A stretch of DNA of 64,000 nucleotides from Pseudomonas sp. 7SR1 (GCF_900156465.1 NZ_LT707064.1:682001-746000), one strand, 5' to 3'; counted from the first letter of the stretch, positions 26,754-34,136 are shown. The notes: generated by a model not told the origin, from the letters alone. Translations and numbers: made by a program.

Positions 26754-27147
26754 GGGGCCGTTCAGGATTCGACGCCGGTTGCGAAACTTTAGGTGCATGC
26801 CGAGTTGGTAACAGAACTCGTAAATCCACTGTTGCAACTTCCTATAGTTGCCAATGACGAAACCTACGGGGATTACGCTCTCGCTGCGTAAGCAGCCTTA
26901 GCTCTTCCCTTCTGGTACCTTCGGGTCCAGCAATCATCAGGGGATGTCTGTAAACCCAAAATGATTGTCATATAGAACAGAATCGCCGTGCAGTACGTTG
27001 TGGACGAAGCGGCTAAAACTTACACAACTCGCCCAAAGCACCCTGCCCGTCGGGTCGCTGAGGGTTAACTCAATAGACACGGCTACGCATGTAGTACCGA
27101 CAGCGGAGTACTGGCGGACGGGGGTTCAAATCCCCCCGGCTCCACCA
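26754..27147 (+). ncRNA. ssrA: Transfer-messenger RNA (tmRNA, SsrA)
   Basis: Trans-translation RNA of about 394 nt. The 5' end GGGGCCG pairs with the 3' end CGGCTCC, followed by the encoded CCA tail (27145-27147). The T-arm GGGTTCAAATCCC is at the 3' end. The tag reading frame is 26850-26891 and encodes ANDETYGDYALAA followed by TAA. The ALAA ending is the ClpXP/ClpAP degradation signal. The tag has 13 residues, rather than the 10-11 common in enterobacteria and P. aeruginosa. SmpB, its partner, is encoded at 17027. Confidence 0.97.
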
Positions 27148-27164
27148 ATTTAGCTTTATAAATC

Positions 27165-27197
27165 AGGCACTTAGCGAATAGCTACAGTGCCTTTTTT
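27165..27197 (+). terminator. ssrA terminator
   Basis: AGGCACT/AGTGCCT arms enclose a 14-nt loop and are followed by T5, 17 nt after the tmRNA CCA end. Confidence 0.85.
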
Positions 27198-27539
27198 GTG
27201 TCTCTTAGGGCCGTTTTGGTTGGGTAATGCCAGCTTTATGACAGCCTCCCTTCCCGCGAAGCCCATCCGCGACTGCCATCTTTACCTCACATCAGGCAAA
27301 GCGCTTTCCGACGCTTTTCCGGTTTGAAATCGCGCCACAGCGGTCTGTCAGGGGTATTAAATCTGTGTCGGCTTACACACAGAGACCCACAAATGCCGAC
27401 ACATGCCCCCAAGAAGTACCTGATCAGCCACATCTCTCTGCAGCACTGCTTTGATAAGAGCCGCTCGGGCCTTGAAAAGCTGCGCGAAACCATTTTTTAA
27501 TGCATCGGTACAACTGGATTCGGCCTCATCAATTCAACG
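27198..27539. other. Gene-poor left edge of the island behind tmRNA
   Basis: No confident gene is present. A short reading frame 27393-27500 (35 codons, starting MPTHAPKKYL) has no clear Shine-Dalgarno and no recognisable family. Base composition falls and becomes patchy here compared with the flanking core genes. No copy of the tmRNA 3' end that would mark an attachment site, and no integrase, is visible. Confidence 0.4.
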
Positions 27540-27689
27540 ATGGGTTGGCACCAGCGCGGGCCGAGGAAAAACTTAACGTCGTGTCCGGGATTAGTTGACC
27601 ACTACAACGTGACGTTCTTGAACATCGTGAAAATTTCGACGGCCTTGGGATGCAATCCGTCGTCGCTGCTGAGCGAGGCGGGTTTGTAG
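27540..27689 (+). pseudogene. Fragment of an XRE-type HTH regulator (C-terminal part of the HTH domain)
   Basis: Residues encoded at 27606-27689 read NVTFLNIVKISTALGCNPSS followed by LLSEAGL and a stop. This is the classic last part of an XRE/HTH_3 domain, with the consensus NvTflNivkIakaLgcspseLl.eaGl. The frame is open back to an ATG at 27540, but the 22 codons before the match do not resemble the first HTH helices. The gene therefore looks like a deletion remnant. Such regulators often serve as controller (C) proteins of restriction-modification loci, which would fit the neighbouring methyltransferase genes. Confidence 0.6.
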
Positions 27690-27741
27690 CTTTGAATGAG
27701 GTTGAATGAGGCGAGGACTATCCTTGCCTGCTACAATCTAT

Positions 27742-28707
27742 TCAGATTTCCATTACTGCAAAGTTCGGAAGATATCTGTACATCCGGCAAAATTTCTCCG
27801 CGTCGGATGCGGGTATTGAGCCCAGGTCCAGCTCTCGGTCTACAGGTTTAGGAAGCTGTTGCTCAATTTTTCGAAGCTCTCGAATTGTCAACTTCGGCAT
27901 TTCAATTCGAATAGGTTTTTGCGTTGCCGGCATGAAGTCGAGCCGCTCAAAAGCACATGCCTCAAGTCGATGGATTTCGTCCTCGTCGACAAACGCTCCA
28001 ACGAGGGTGCACATTCGAGCATCGTCTTGATATTCGATCTCGCAAATTGATTCGAATCGGAGGGTCGTGCCAGCACTCAGGTTGCGTTCGGCTAGAGCCA
28101 ATTCGATCTCAGTTATCAGCATTTTCCGGCTAAGAGTCCCATAGGGCCACCCCGCAAGATCATCGTCTCGTGCGTCATCTGGAACTCGTTCTCGACCAAA
28201 TGTTTGCCTAAAACGCTCGATCGCGATCATTTTGCCTTCGTCCGTATCCCGCTGATAATCGATTAGAGACGGAGCCTTAACACATTGGACCGATACGGCT
28301 AAAACCGAGCCAGAACGGACCCGGTTTGCGACTGACCGAACATCTTGCAGCATTCCTGGCTCTAGAGGATCGTCGTAATCGAGCCACGCAATAACTCGCT
28401 CCGACCAATCTAGCCGAGGTAGAACGGTGGATGAATTTCCGAATTCGATATTGATGTTGAACGGCCTATTTTCTTCGAATCGGGCCCGAGCCCCCTCAGC
28501 CTGCTCAATAGATATCATTTTATTTATACCAAGCATGCGGTGAAATAAAATGAAATCCGAAAACCAGACCGACCCGAATCCAATATAGCAATAGTCCTCC
28601 ACTGCTTGGAATGGAGTAAGCCGACGAAGAACGTCAACTAACATTTTTCTCTCGGCGTGTTTAGCTGGCCGTAAAGAATAGTCGATTTTTCGGAAGCTTC
28701 CGCTCAT
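27742..28707 (-). CDS. Predicted Rossmann-fold methyltransferase-like protein of a GHKL/Dcm island
   Basis: This is a 321-aa protein not assigned to a named family here. It looks like a SAM-methyltransferase-type Rossmann protein. A glycine motif YIGFGSVWFSDF is at about residues 41-52 and an acidic residue ends strand 2 in MISIEQ (about 64-69). A motif-IV-like WLDYDDPL is at about 108-115 and a strand-5-like GSVLAVSV at about 133-140. The N terminus has a basic segment DYSLRPAKHAERKML. Its ATG overlaps the stop of the upstream GHKL ATPase gene (TGATG), so the two are translationally coupled. No PD-(D/E)XK, HNH or PLD nuclease motif is visible. Codon use is more A/T-rich than in core genes, suggesting horizontal acquisition. 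Confidence 0.7.
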   Translation of the reverse strand: MSGSFRKIDYSLRPAKHAERKMLVDVLRRLTPFQAVEDYCYIGFGSVWFSDFILFHRMLGINKMISIEQAEGARARFEENRPFNINIEFGNSSTVLPRLDWSERVIAWLDYDDPLEPGMLQDVRSVANRVRSGSVLAVSVQCVKAPSLIDYQRDTDEGKMIAIERFRQTFGRERVPDDARDDDLAGWPYGTLSRKMLITEIELALAERNLSAGTTLRFESICEIEYQDDARMCTLVGAFVDEDEIHRLEACAFERLDFMPATQKPIRIEMPKLTIRELRKIEQQLPKPVDRELDLGSIPASDAEKFCRMYRYLPNFAVMEI

Positions 28708-30068
28708 CAGTCGCGCTGCCTCGTCAGAACCATGTCGAAGCAAGTCTCACCTACAGCCTTTGCTGATGTTACCCCTAACGCATCTTGTAGGAACTCAACG
28801 TCATCAACTGTTCGAGAGAATTGTATTTTGATCAACTTCGGCCCCCTAGCAACTGAGCTTCTGTTGGGTGCGGTGAAGTCCGCTTTTTTCTGGAACGTCT
28901 CCGGGCCTTGGGGGGCTGCTTTGGTGATGAGTTCCAAAAGAGGGCTCTTCTCTTTGGTGTTCTCGTCAATATCAGCGTCCAGCTCGTTGAGGAAATCGAT
29001 TACCGGTCTCATCATTTCCAGCATACGCTGGAATGTTGATCGCCAAACATTACTGTCTACGTCCACATCGGTTTTGGTCGTGTTCCAAGGAATTCGAGAT
29101 GAGTCATCTGAGTCGAATGAAACTATGCCTCGGAACCTGGCGAACTGGTTGTGGAAGCTGGGGATTATCATCCTCTCTGCATTTTCTTCCAATAAACCCC
29201 AGCCGGTTTGCGGCCTGCGGTCTGCTTCCAAGACGACCCGACCATTACATATAACGTTCCAACCAGCCTCCTTCGGAGACGACTTTCCTAAGCCTACGAT
29301 GATCTTCGCTGTAACGGTAGCGGCGCCATCTTCGCTGAACTCTAAAATGTCGGTTCCAGGCGTAAACCCATCGCTAACAAGTAGATAAATATTCGTTGCG
29401 TCGATTCGGGTATCGTTAACCTTGATATCTAGGCCGTCTGAAATAAATTGCCGGTGTTTTGACTTGATTAGACCTATAATTGAGTTGACGAAGTAAGTTG
29501 TACCAAATTTTGCTGCAACTTCTCGCCGCAGTTTGGTTACTAAGATGTCAGTCCCAGGCTTGTCTTGTCCAATTTTGTCGGATTGGACTTCGGCCCAAGG
29601 GAAACTCCAGCCACCGGTCTCAGCCTCCCACTGTTCAACGTCAACATCTACAGCCCATGTTTCTGCTGAGGTCGATGACTCAACTCTGAAATGGCGTCCG
29701 AATTTGAACAGCGCCCGCTTCATGCCCACGCCAAATTGGCCGATAGAGTGTGCAGTTCTAGTGGCAGCCGCGGGCCTACCGAAGCGAAACGCATACTCCT
29801 GAGCAGTTTCGACATCGAATCCGCCACAATTGTCGTAAATGCTGAACTGGTGACTGTTAAGCACGATTTCGACCTTACATCCATCGTAAGGGCGAGTAGC
29901 GTCGCTTTCCCGGCCTGCGGCTATTCTTTTGGCTCCATCGACGCAGTTGTCGACTAGATCGAGCACAGCCTGTTCAAGTGGAATATCGCGGGTCAGCATG
30001 TCTACGAAGAACGCTTTCGTAGGCTCTGCGTTGATTTCCTTGCGTTGTGGGGCGTCCGTTTCAGCCAT
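28707..30068 (-). CDS. GHKL-type (MORC/MutL/Hsp90-like) ATPase
   Basis: This is a 453-aa protein with a complete N-terminal GHKL ATPase domain. The N-box EQAVLDLVDNCVDGA is at about residues 32-46, the G1 box DNCGGF near 79-84, and the G2 lid GQFGVGMKRALFKFG near 110-124. The C-terminal half has no recognised domain. The layout resembles the MORC/MutL-like ATPases reported beside prokaryotic restriction-modification genes. Two ATGs are adjacent. The second (30068) has the better 6-nt spacing to GGAGG; the first would give one more residue. It is divergent from the cytosine methyltransferase (118-bp gap) and coupled to the downstream methyltransferase-like gene. Confidence 0.85.
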   Translation of the reverse strand: MAETDAPQRKEINAEPTKAFFVDMLTRDIPLEQAVLDLVDNCVDGAKRIAAGRESDATRPYDGCKVEIVLNSHQFSIYDNCGGFDVETAQEYAFRFGRPAAATRTAHSIGQFGVGMKRALFKFGRHFRVESSTSAETWAVDVDVEQWEAETGGWSFPWAEVQSDKIGQDKPGTDILVTKLRREVAAKFGTTYFVNSIIGLIKSKHRQFISDGLDIKVNDTRIDATNIYLLVSDGFTPGTDILEFSEDGAATVTAKIIVGLGKSSPKEAGWNVICNGRVVLEADRRPQTGWGLLEENAERMIIPSFHNQFARFRGIVSFDSDDSSRIPWNTTKTDVDVDSNVWRSTFQRMLEMMRPVIDFLNELDADIDENTKEKSPLLELITKAAPQGPETFQKKADFTAPNRSSVARGPKLIKIQFSRTVDDVEFLQDALGVTSAKAVGETCFDMVLTRQRD

Positions 30069-30186
30069 CATGTACCTCCGGTCTCTTCGGCGATAATGAC
30101 CGCTTTGCTGGCTTTTCGCTAGCCTTCACGATCGACAAAAAACTTCTGATCACGTATGCTGTGCCAATGCTAATGGACTTCTGATT

Positions 30187-31236
30187 ATGCCTACCCTACT
30201 CGACCTTTTTAGTGGATGCGGCGGGCTAGCGCTCGGCTCCCAAAATGCCGGCTTCAAGACCTGCTTGGCTGTGGACATCGACCCGATCCTCTCAAGCTCA
30301 TTCCCTGTCAATTTTCCTACAACCCCTTTTCTTCACGCCGACGTATCGACGTTGACATGGGAGAATATCCGCCCCTACATGCCCGAGGGTGTTGACGGCA
30401 TCGTAGGTGGCCCACCCTGTCAAGCCTTCAGTAGCATTGGGAAGCGGCTTCCTGACGACCCTAGGCGATCACTTGTGGGCCATTTTTTCCGCATAGTCGA
30501 GGAGGTCCAGCCCAAATTCTTTGTCATGGAGAACGTGCCTGGCTTGGCATTCCCTGAGAATAGGCCTGTTCTAGATGAAGGGCTGAGTCGACTCGGTAGC
30601 CACTGGAAAGTCCTTGGCCCGGTCATTCTGGATGCCTCTAATTTTGGGGCCCCGACGAAGCGGAAGAGGGTGTTCGTATTCGGGTTCAACTCACTAAAGC
30701 TCAGCCCTCCCGATCTTGGCTACCTTACCGAGTCGGCTTCGTTCTCTACTACGGTCCTTGATGCCATCAACGACTTGAAAAACTCCGTACCTTTGGGAGC
30801 TGGTGGAGGGGGCAGTCAGTGGGTGTACGGGAAAAGTCGAAAGCTGTCGGAATACGCAAAGCGCATGCGCGCCAAATCTGGTTCGTTCACTGGCCACCAG
30901 CGTACGGTGCACAAGGCAGAGACTAAAATGCGGTTTTCTACGGTTCCCCAAGGGGGCGTGGATACCGTTGGTAAGCACAAGCGGCTTGAGTGGTGTGGCC
31001 TTTGTCCTACCCTGCGCGCGGGAACCGGAAGTGATCGTGGCTCCTATCAGGCGGTTCGGCCACTGCACCCGGACGAGGATAGAGTGATCACGCCGAGAGA
31101 GGCAGCGCGATTACAAGGTTTTCATGACGACTTTATCTTTCATCCAACGACTTGGCACAGCTTCAGGATGATCGGCAACAGCGTCTCTCCAATAATCGCT
31201 GAGGCATTGCTGACCAGGATTAAGCACCTTCTCTAA
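30187..31236 (+). CDS. DNA (cytosine-5-)-methyltransferase
   Basis: This is a 349-aa C5 cytosine methylase with the ordered motifs. Motif I (SAM) is DLFSGCGGLALG at residues 6-17 and motif IV GGPPCQAFS has the catalytic Cys78. Motif VI has ENV with Glu115, and motif VIII is KRKRVFVFGF near 158-167. The target-recognition region lies between about 190 and 290. Motif IX is REAARLQGF near 308 and motif X GNSVSP near 333. It is likely the modification enzyme of the adjacent island, and the recognition sequence cannot be read from the protein. It is divergent from the GHKL ATPase gene. No restriction endonuclease is recognisable next to it. Confidence 0.95.
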   Translation: MPTLLDLFSGCGGLALGSQNAGFKTCLAVDIDPILSSSFPVNFPTTPFLHADVSTLTWENIRPYMPEGVDGIVGGPPCQAFSSIGKRLPDDPRRSLVGHFFRIVEEVQPKFFVMENVPGLAFPENRPVLDEGLSRLGSHWKVLGPVILDASNFGAPTKRKRVFVFGFNSLKLSPPDLGYLTESASFSTTVLDAINDLKNSVPLGAGGGGSQWVYGKSRKLSEYAKRMRAKSGSFTGHQRTVHKAETKMRFSTVPQGGVDTVGKHKRLEWCGLCPTLRAGTGSDRGSYQAVRPLHPDEDRVITPREAARLQGFHDDFIFHPTTWHSFRMIGNSVSPIIAEALLTRIKHLL

Positions 31237-31320
31237 TCAGATGCCGGTCACAGGGCCCGCCTGAACAGGCTCTGGAGAGCAGTCTAGTTTGGTCGCGTGC
31301 CTTATTGCCCGGCTAGGCGC

Positions 31321-31347
31321 AAAAAAACGCCATCCATAGGATGGCGT
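31321..31347 (-). terminator. Minus-strand intrinsic terminator behind the decayed zinc-ribbon gene
   Basis: On the minus strand ACGCCATCC-TAT-GGATGGCGT (9-bp stem) is followed by T7. Its orientation serves the decayed gene at 31423-31857. It also lies 84 nt past the methyltransferase stop. Confidence 0.88.
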
Positions 31348-31422
31348 CTTCAAAAAAGGGGCTCTAATTCCTGCAACGTAGAACCTGCTGACGAAAAGGC
31401 AGGGCCCTACGTTGGGAGCGCC

Positions 31423-31857
31423 TCAGTCGTGGTTTTGGTAATACTCGACGAGAGATTCATAGTCCTCGCTCTCTTCATCAACAAGCGCCGACTCGCCGTC
31501 ATGTGCTGAACATTCGCCATGCTCGTTGATGTCCGATGCTCTGTAGACCTAGTCATCCCCGCAGTAGCGGCAATGCTCGTACTCCGATTCATATCGGGAA
31601 ACGCAGCTCGCGCAAACCCAACCGTCAGTTCAGATTCCTCGTAGCCCAGCGGGGTGATGTCGAGGCTCTTATGGCCGGAGTTCTCACATGAGGAAGCTAG
31701 GCCCGCACGGATAACGTCATACAGCTCGTGGAGGTCTAGAGTCTGCAATGGAGTTTGGTGCATGCGCGGAATGTGTTCGGCTAGCTTCTCAACACCTGCT
31801 TCGCAGTAGTGATCAGATCGGCGTCGAACTGGTCAAAGTACGGGTCGCTCTTTAGTT
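31423..31857 (-). pseudogene. Decayed gene for a zinc-ribbon-containing protein (frameshifts and an in-frame stop)
   Basis: Coding traces lie in more than one minus-strand frame and join into one product. They are, in order, NGFQLKSDPYFDQFDADLIT, then EKLAEHIPRMHQTPLQTL with HELYDVIRAGLASSCENS, then a zinc-ribbon-like segment GWVCASC...EHCRYCGDD. After an in-frame TAG (31549-31551) an acidic tail DYESLVEYYQNHD follows and stops at 31423-31425. Frame changes are needed near 31805 and 31630. CxxC pairs spaced about 13 residues apart suggest a metal-binding ribbon. A strong terminator follows. The family is not recognised. Sequencing error is possible but would need at least three events. Confidence 0.6.
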
Positions 31858-32460
31858 GGAAGCCATTACGGGCTCTCCCCCCCCCGGCTCCTGATCTTTT
31901 GAGATTTTTTGAGTTCCAGTCATTCGGATATCCAAACGGTCCTCCAGCCCCTTTGACACTGACCCTTGGAATACCGAATCAGTGCCTGAGGAAAAATCTT
32001 ACACCTGCTCAAACCCTATACCTCTCCGAGTGGCAGCTCAAAGGGAGTCAACCCGCGACCAACGATTACGTCCTCCTCGACGGTGACGATGGCAAACGGC
32101 TTAGCTACGCAAGACGGGATGCCCGGACGCCTACGGCGTGTTTCAGACACAGCTCCGTTGAGAGGGCGTTAAAGCTAAGCGTGACGGGTACGGCTATCCA
32201 GCATATTGCCCAAGGCCTCCGCCCCGGAGCATTTCCATTTGGTCTTGGTCAAGCTGCTTATGAAGAAGTTATCCGTCAGTTATTGCCTCAGAACCGAACT
32301 GGCAATTTTCAAAAGCGCTCTAGGCGCAGCCCCCTACAGCCATACACACTCCGTAACACCGAACCCTAGGCCCGAAGCTACGTCGCCTTGCGCCTTTCCC
32401 TACAACTAAGACAGAATCCGCCCGCTTGTGCGCCTTGGCCCGCACCGGTAGCTTGGCTCC
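31858..32460. other. Island right edge without a confident gene
   Basis: A homopolymer of nine C lies at 31877-31885. A long plus-strand open stretch (to about 32369) contains some protein-like sequence such as SVERALKLSVTGTAIQHIAQ, but it has no Shine-Dalgarno, overlaps the decayed gene on the other strand and matches no family I know. It is treated as non-coding or remnant. Confidence 0.4.
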
Positions 32461-32462
32461 TA

Positions 32463-32693
32463 TCACTGCTCATCAGTGATCGGGTTTAGCGACCCGAAGG
32501 GTATGGACGCATCAGCACTCCTGATCTCGTTGCAGGTATTCATGTCTGCAATGATTGCAATGGTGGCTGTGCGCGGGAGATCTTCGGGTCTGCCGGGCTC
32601 CTGTACCCCCGGTTCGCTAACCTGCGTACAGCCGCCACCCTAACTTGCTTAGCGACAAGTCATGGTGGCCCAACCTGGTACAGGAGTTCCATC
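32463..32693 (+). promoter_or_regulatory. Structured cis-regulatory leader RNA of a DUF6124 gene (copy 1)
   Basis: The leader contains these elements in order. P0 hairpin: TCACTG/CAGTGA (32463-32479). Pa hairpin: TCGGGT/ACCCGA, loop containing TTAGCG (32480-32497). A Shine-Dalgarno-like GGTATGG lies at 32500-32506. A long helix P1 (GGCTGTGCGCGGG 32565-32577 with CCTGCGTACAGCC 32621-32633) encloses two hairpins. P2 is AGATC-TTCG-GGTCT (32578-32591). P3 is CCGGG/CCCGG (32593-32612) with a 10-nt loop CTCCTGTACC. That loop is the exact complement of GGTACAGGAG at 32677-32686, the Shine-Dalgarno region of the gene starting at 32694. A junction TCGCTAA (32614-32620) is the complement of TTAGCGA, which occurs both in the Pa loop and at 32649-32655. 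The same plan recurs at 56171-56397 with compensatory changes. This implies a translational switch; the ligand or trigger is unknown. Confidence 0.85.
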
Positions 32694-33047
32694 ATGTTCA
32701 AGGTCACACCCAATCCTCCGCAAACGGCCCCCAGCTCCGCCGGCCTCGATCCAAAGAAAGTCCAAGAGGCGACCGATCGGGCGCTGGATTTCTATCTGAA
32801 ACCGAAAGAAACCGACGCCAAAACCGCCCCCCCACCCGGTCAGCTCTTCACCGTCATCGACGGCATCGACACTGAAAGTCTGCTCGCCAACCTCAGCGAA
32901 AACCTGGCCTCGGCCAACGCCATGATCAACGACCTGGCGTTCGACCTTGACGGGTCGCGCCGATATGTTGCGCTGGGCATTCAGCAAGTGATTGAGCTGA
33001 GCGAGCTGTTGGCAAATCGGGCGTTGGATAACGTCGATCCGCGCTAG
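32694..33047 (+). CDS. DUF6124 family small protein
   Basis: This is a 117-aa soluble protein of a Pseudomonas-specific family (DUF6124, formerly grouped under DUF3077) of unknown function. It has a proline-rich N terminus (MFKVTPNPPQTAPSS), a DPKKVQEATDRALDFYL helix, then GQLFTVIDGIDTESLLANLS and a helical C-terminal half (GIQQVIELSELLANRALDNV). It has no signal peptide or membrane segment. Its Shine-Dalgarno (AGGAG 32682-32686) is the target of a perfectly complementary loop in its own leader. A related but frameshifted copy lies at 55830-56170. Confidence 0.88.
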   Translation: MFKVTPNPPQTAPSSAGLDPKKVQEATDRALDFYLKPKETDAKTAPPPGQLFTVIDGIDTESLLANLSENLASANAMINDLAFDLDGSRRYVALGIQQVIELSELLANRALDNVDPR

Positions 33048-33070
33048 CACCCAGCCTATAACGTGAGGCC

Positions 33071-33142
33071 GAGTCGGACCTTTGTAGCCCCGAGTCTACA
33101 GAGCAGCCGACTCGCCGAACCGGCACGGCGAACGTAGTGCCG
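33071..33142 (+). other. Hairpins downstream of DUF6124 copy 1
   Basis: GAGTCGG (33071-33077) can pair with CCGACTC (33107-33113), followed by CGGCAC/GTGCCG (33121-33142). Without a T run these are only possible terminators or transcript-end structures. Confidence 0.4.
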
Positions 33143-33218
33143 CTAAGCGCTATACGCAGAATCTGACTTTAGACGCCAGAGCAACCACAACACCCAAGCA
33201 TCAACTAACCTCACCTCC

Positions 33219-34136
33219 TCAACCACCCTTCCCCTTCCCCAACTCCGCAATCAAAAAATCCCTGAACGCAGAAACCGCCGCCGGTAAATTACGTCCCGCC
33301 ATGCTCTGCAGTTCGATGCGCCGTGCCTTCATCCCTTCATCAAGAATCGGCAAGCATTGAAGTGCCTTGTCGGCCACTTGCTTGTGCAAGGTCATTTCAC
33401 TGGCGAGGCTGATGCCTCCCTCTTCGCGCACGAAGCTATAGAGCGAGGCCACGTAGTTAGTGGTCAATACCGGGTCGAACAACAAGCCCTGCACGCCGCA
33501 ACAGATGTCGAACAGTTGCCGTATGGTGGTGTCGGCCTTGGGGAGTGCAATGGGCCAGGGTTGCAACTCGGCGAGGTTGACCGCTTCACGCCCGGCCAAG
33601 GGATGAGAATTGGAGACCACGGCGAAGATCGCGCCGCTCAGGACATGTTCGACCTTGATTTCCTTTTGTGGCGTCAGGCTGAAGGTCATCGCCAGGTCGG
33701 CTTCGCCGGAGCGTACCTTTTCGGTCGCCTGCGCAGGCGCACAGACCTCCAGTGTGAAATGGATGCCCTGATACTCACGCCTGAATGCACTGATGCTCCT
33801 GGGCATGTATTCCAGTGCGAATCCTTCCGAGCAGGCCACGTGCACGTGACCTCGTTGCAAGCCGTGCAGCTCGGTAATTTCCAGCACCACCTGCTCGGCC
33901 TCCAGTTGTGACTTGCGCGCATAAGCCGCCAGTCGCGCGCCCGCCTCGCTGAGTACCATGCCCCGGGCACGACGCTCGAACAGGCTGGCATCCAGGGCCA
34001 ATTCAAGCTTGGAAATCTGCCGGCTCACCGCTGACGCCGCGACGTTCAGCCGTACCGAGGCTTCGCTGATCGATCCGCATCGCGCCACTTCCAGAAAATA
34101 GCGCAGTGCCGTGGACTGCACACCATACAACTGCAT
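33219..34136 (-). CDS. LysR-family transcriptional regulator of the peptide uptake operon
   Basis: This is a 305-aa LysR regulator. It has an N-terminal winged HTH (ALRYFLEVARCGSISEASVR, AASAVSRQISKLE at about residues 10-45) and a C-terminal periplasmic-binding-protein-like effector domain. The ATG at 34136 has GGAGG 6 nt upstream and is preferred over an ATG ten codons earlier. It is divergent from the substrate-binding protein gene of the ABC operon (186-bp gap), so it probably controls that operon. The effector is unknown. The divergent region is A/T-rich, as LysR targets often are. Confidence 0.9.
   Translation of the reverse strand: MQLYGVQSTALRYFLEVARCGSISEASVRLNVAASAVSRQISKLELALDASLFERRARGMVLSEAGARLAAYARKSQLEAEQVVLEITELHGLQRGHVHVACSEGFALEYMPRSISAFRREYQGIHFTLEVCAPAQATEKVRSGEADLAMTFSLTPQKEIKVEHVLSGAIFAVVSNSHPLAGREAVNLAELQPWPIALPKADTTIRQLFDICCGVQGLLFDPVLTTNYVASLYSFVREEGGISLASEMTLHKQVADKALQCLPILDEGMKARRIELQSMAGRNLPAAVSAFRDFLIAELGKGKGG

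Noticed and set aside
27120..27200. tmRNA 3' end as an attachment site of an integrated element
   Set aside because: The location is suggestive, but I could find no repeat of the tmRNA 3' end further right and no integrase gene in the window.
27393..27500. A 35-codon reading frame next to tmRNA as a small gene
   Set aside because: It has no Shine-Dalgarno, no family resemblance and lies in scrambled island-edge sequence.
31809..32369. Plus-strand open frame of 186 codons as a gene
   Set aside because: It overlaps the decayed zinc-ribbon gene on the other strand, has no ribosome-binding site, crosses the C9 run and matches nothing I recognise.
32503..32643. A 46-codon reading frame inside the DUF6124 copy 1 leader, as a regulatory leader peptide
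   Set aside because: It has no properly spaced Shine-Dalgarno. The equivalent region in copy 2 is broken by stop codons, one of them in the anti-Shine-Dalgarno loop. The shared codons are explained by conserved RNA helices.
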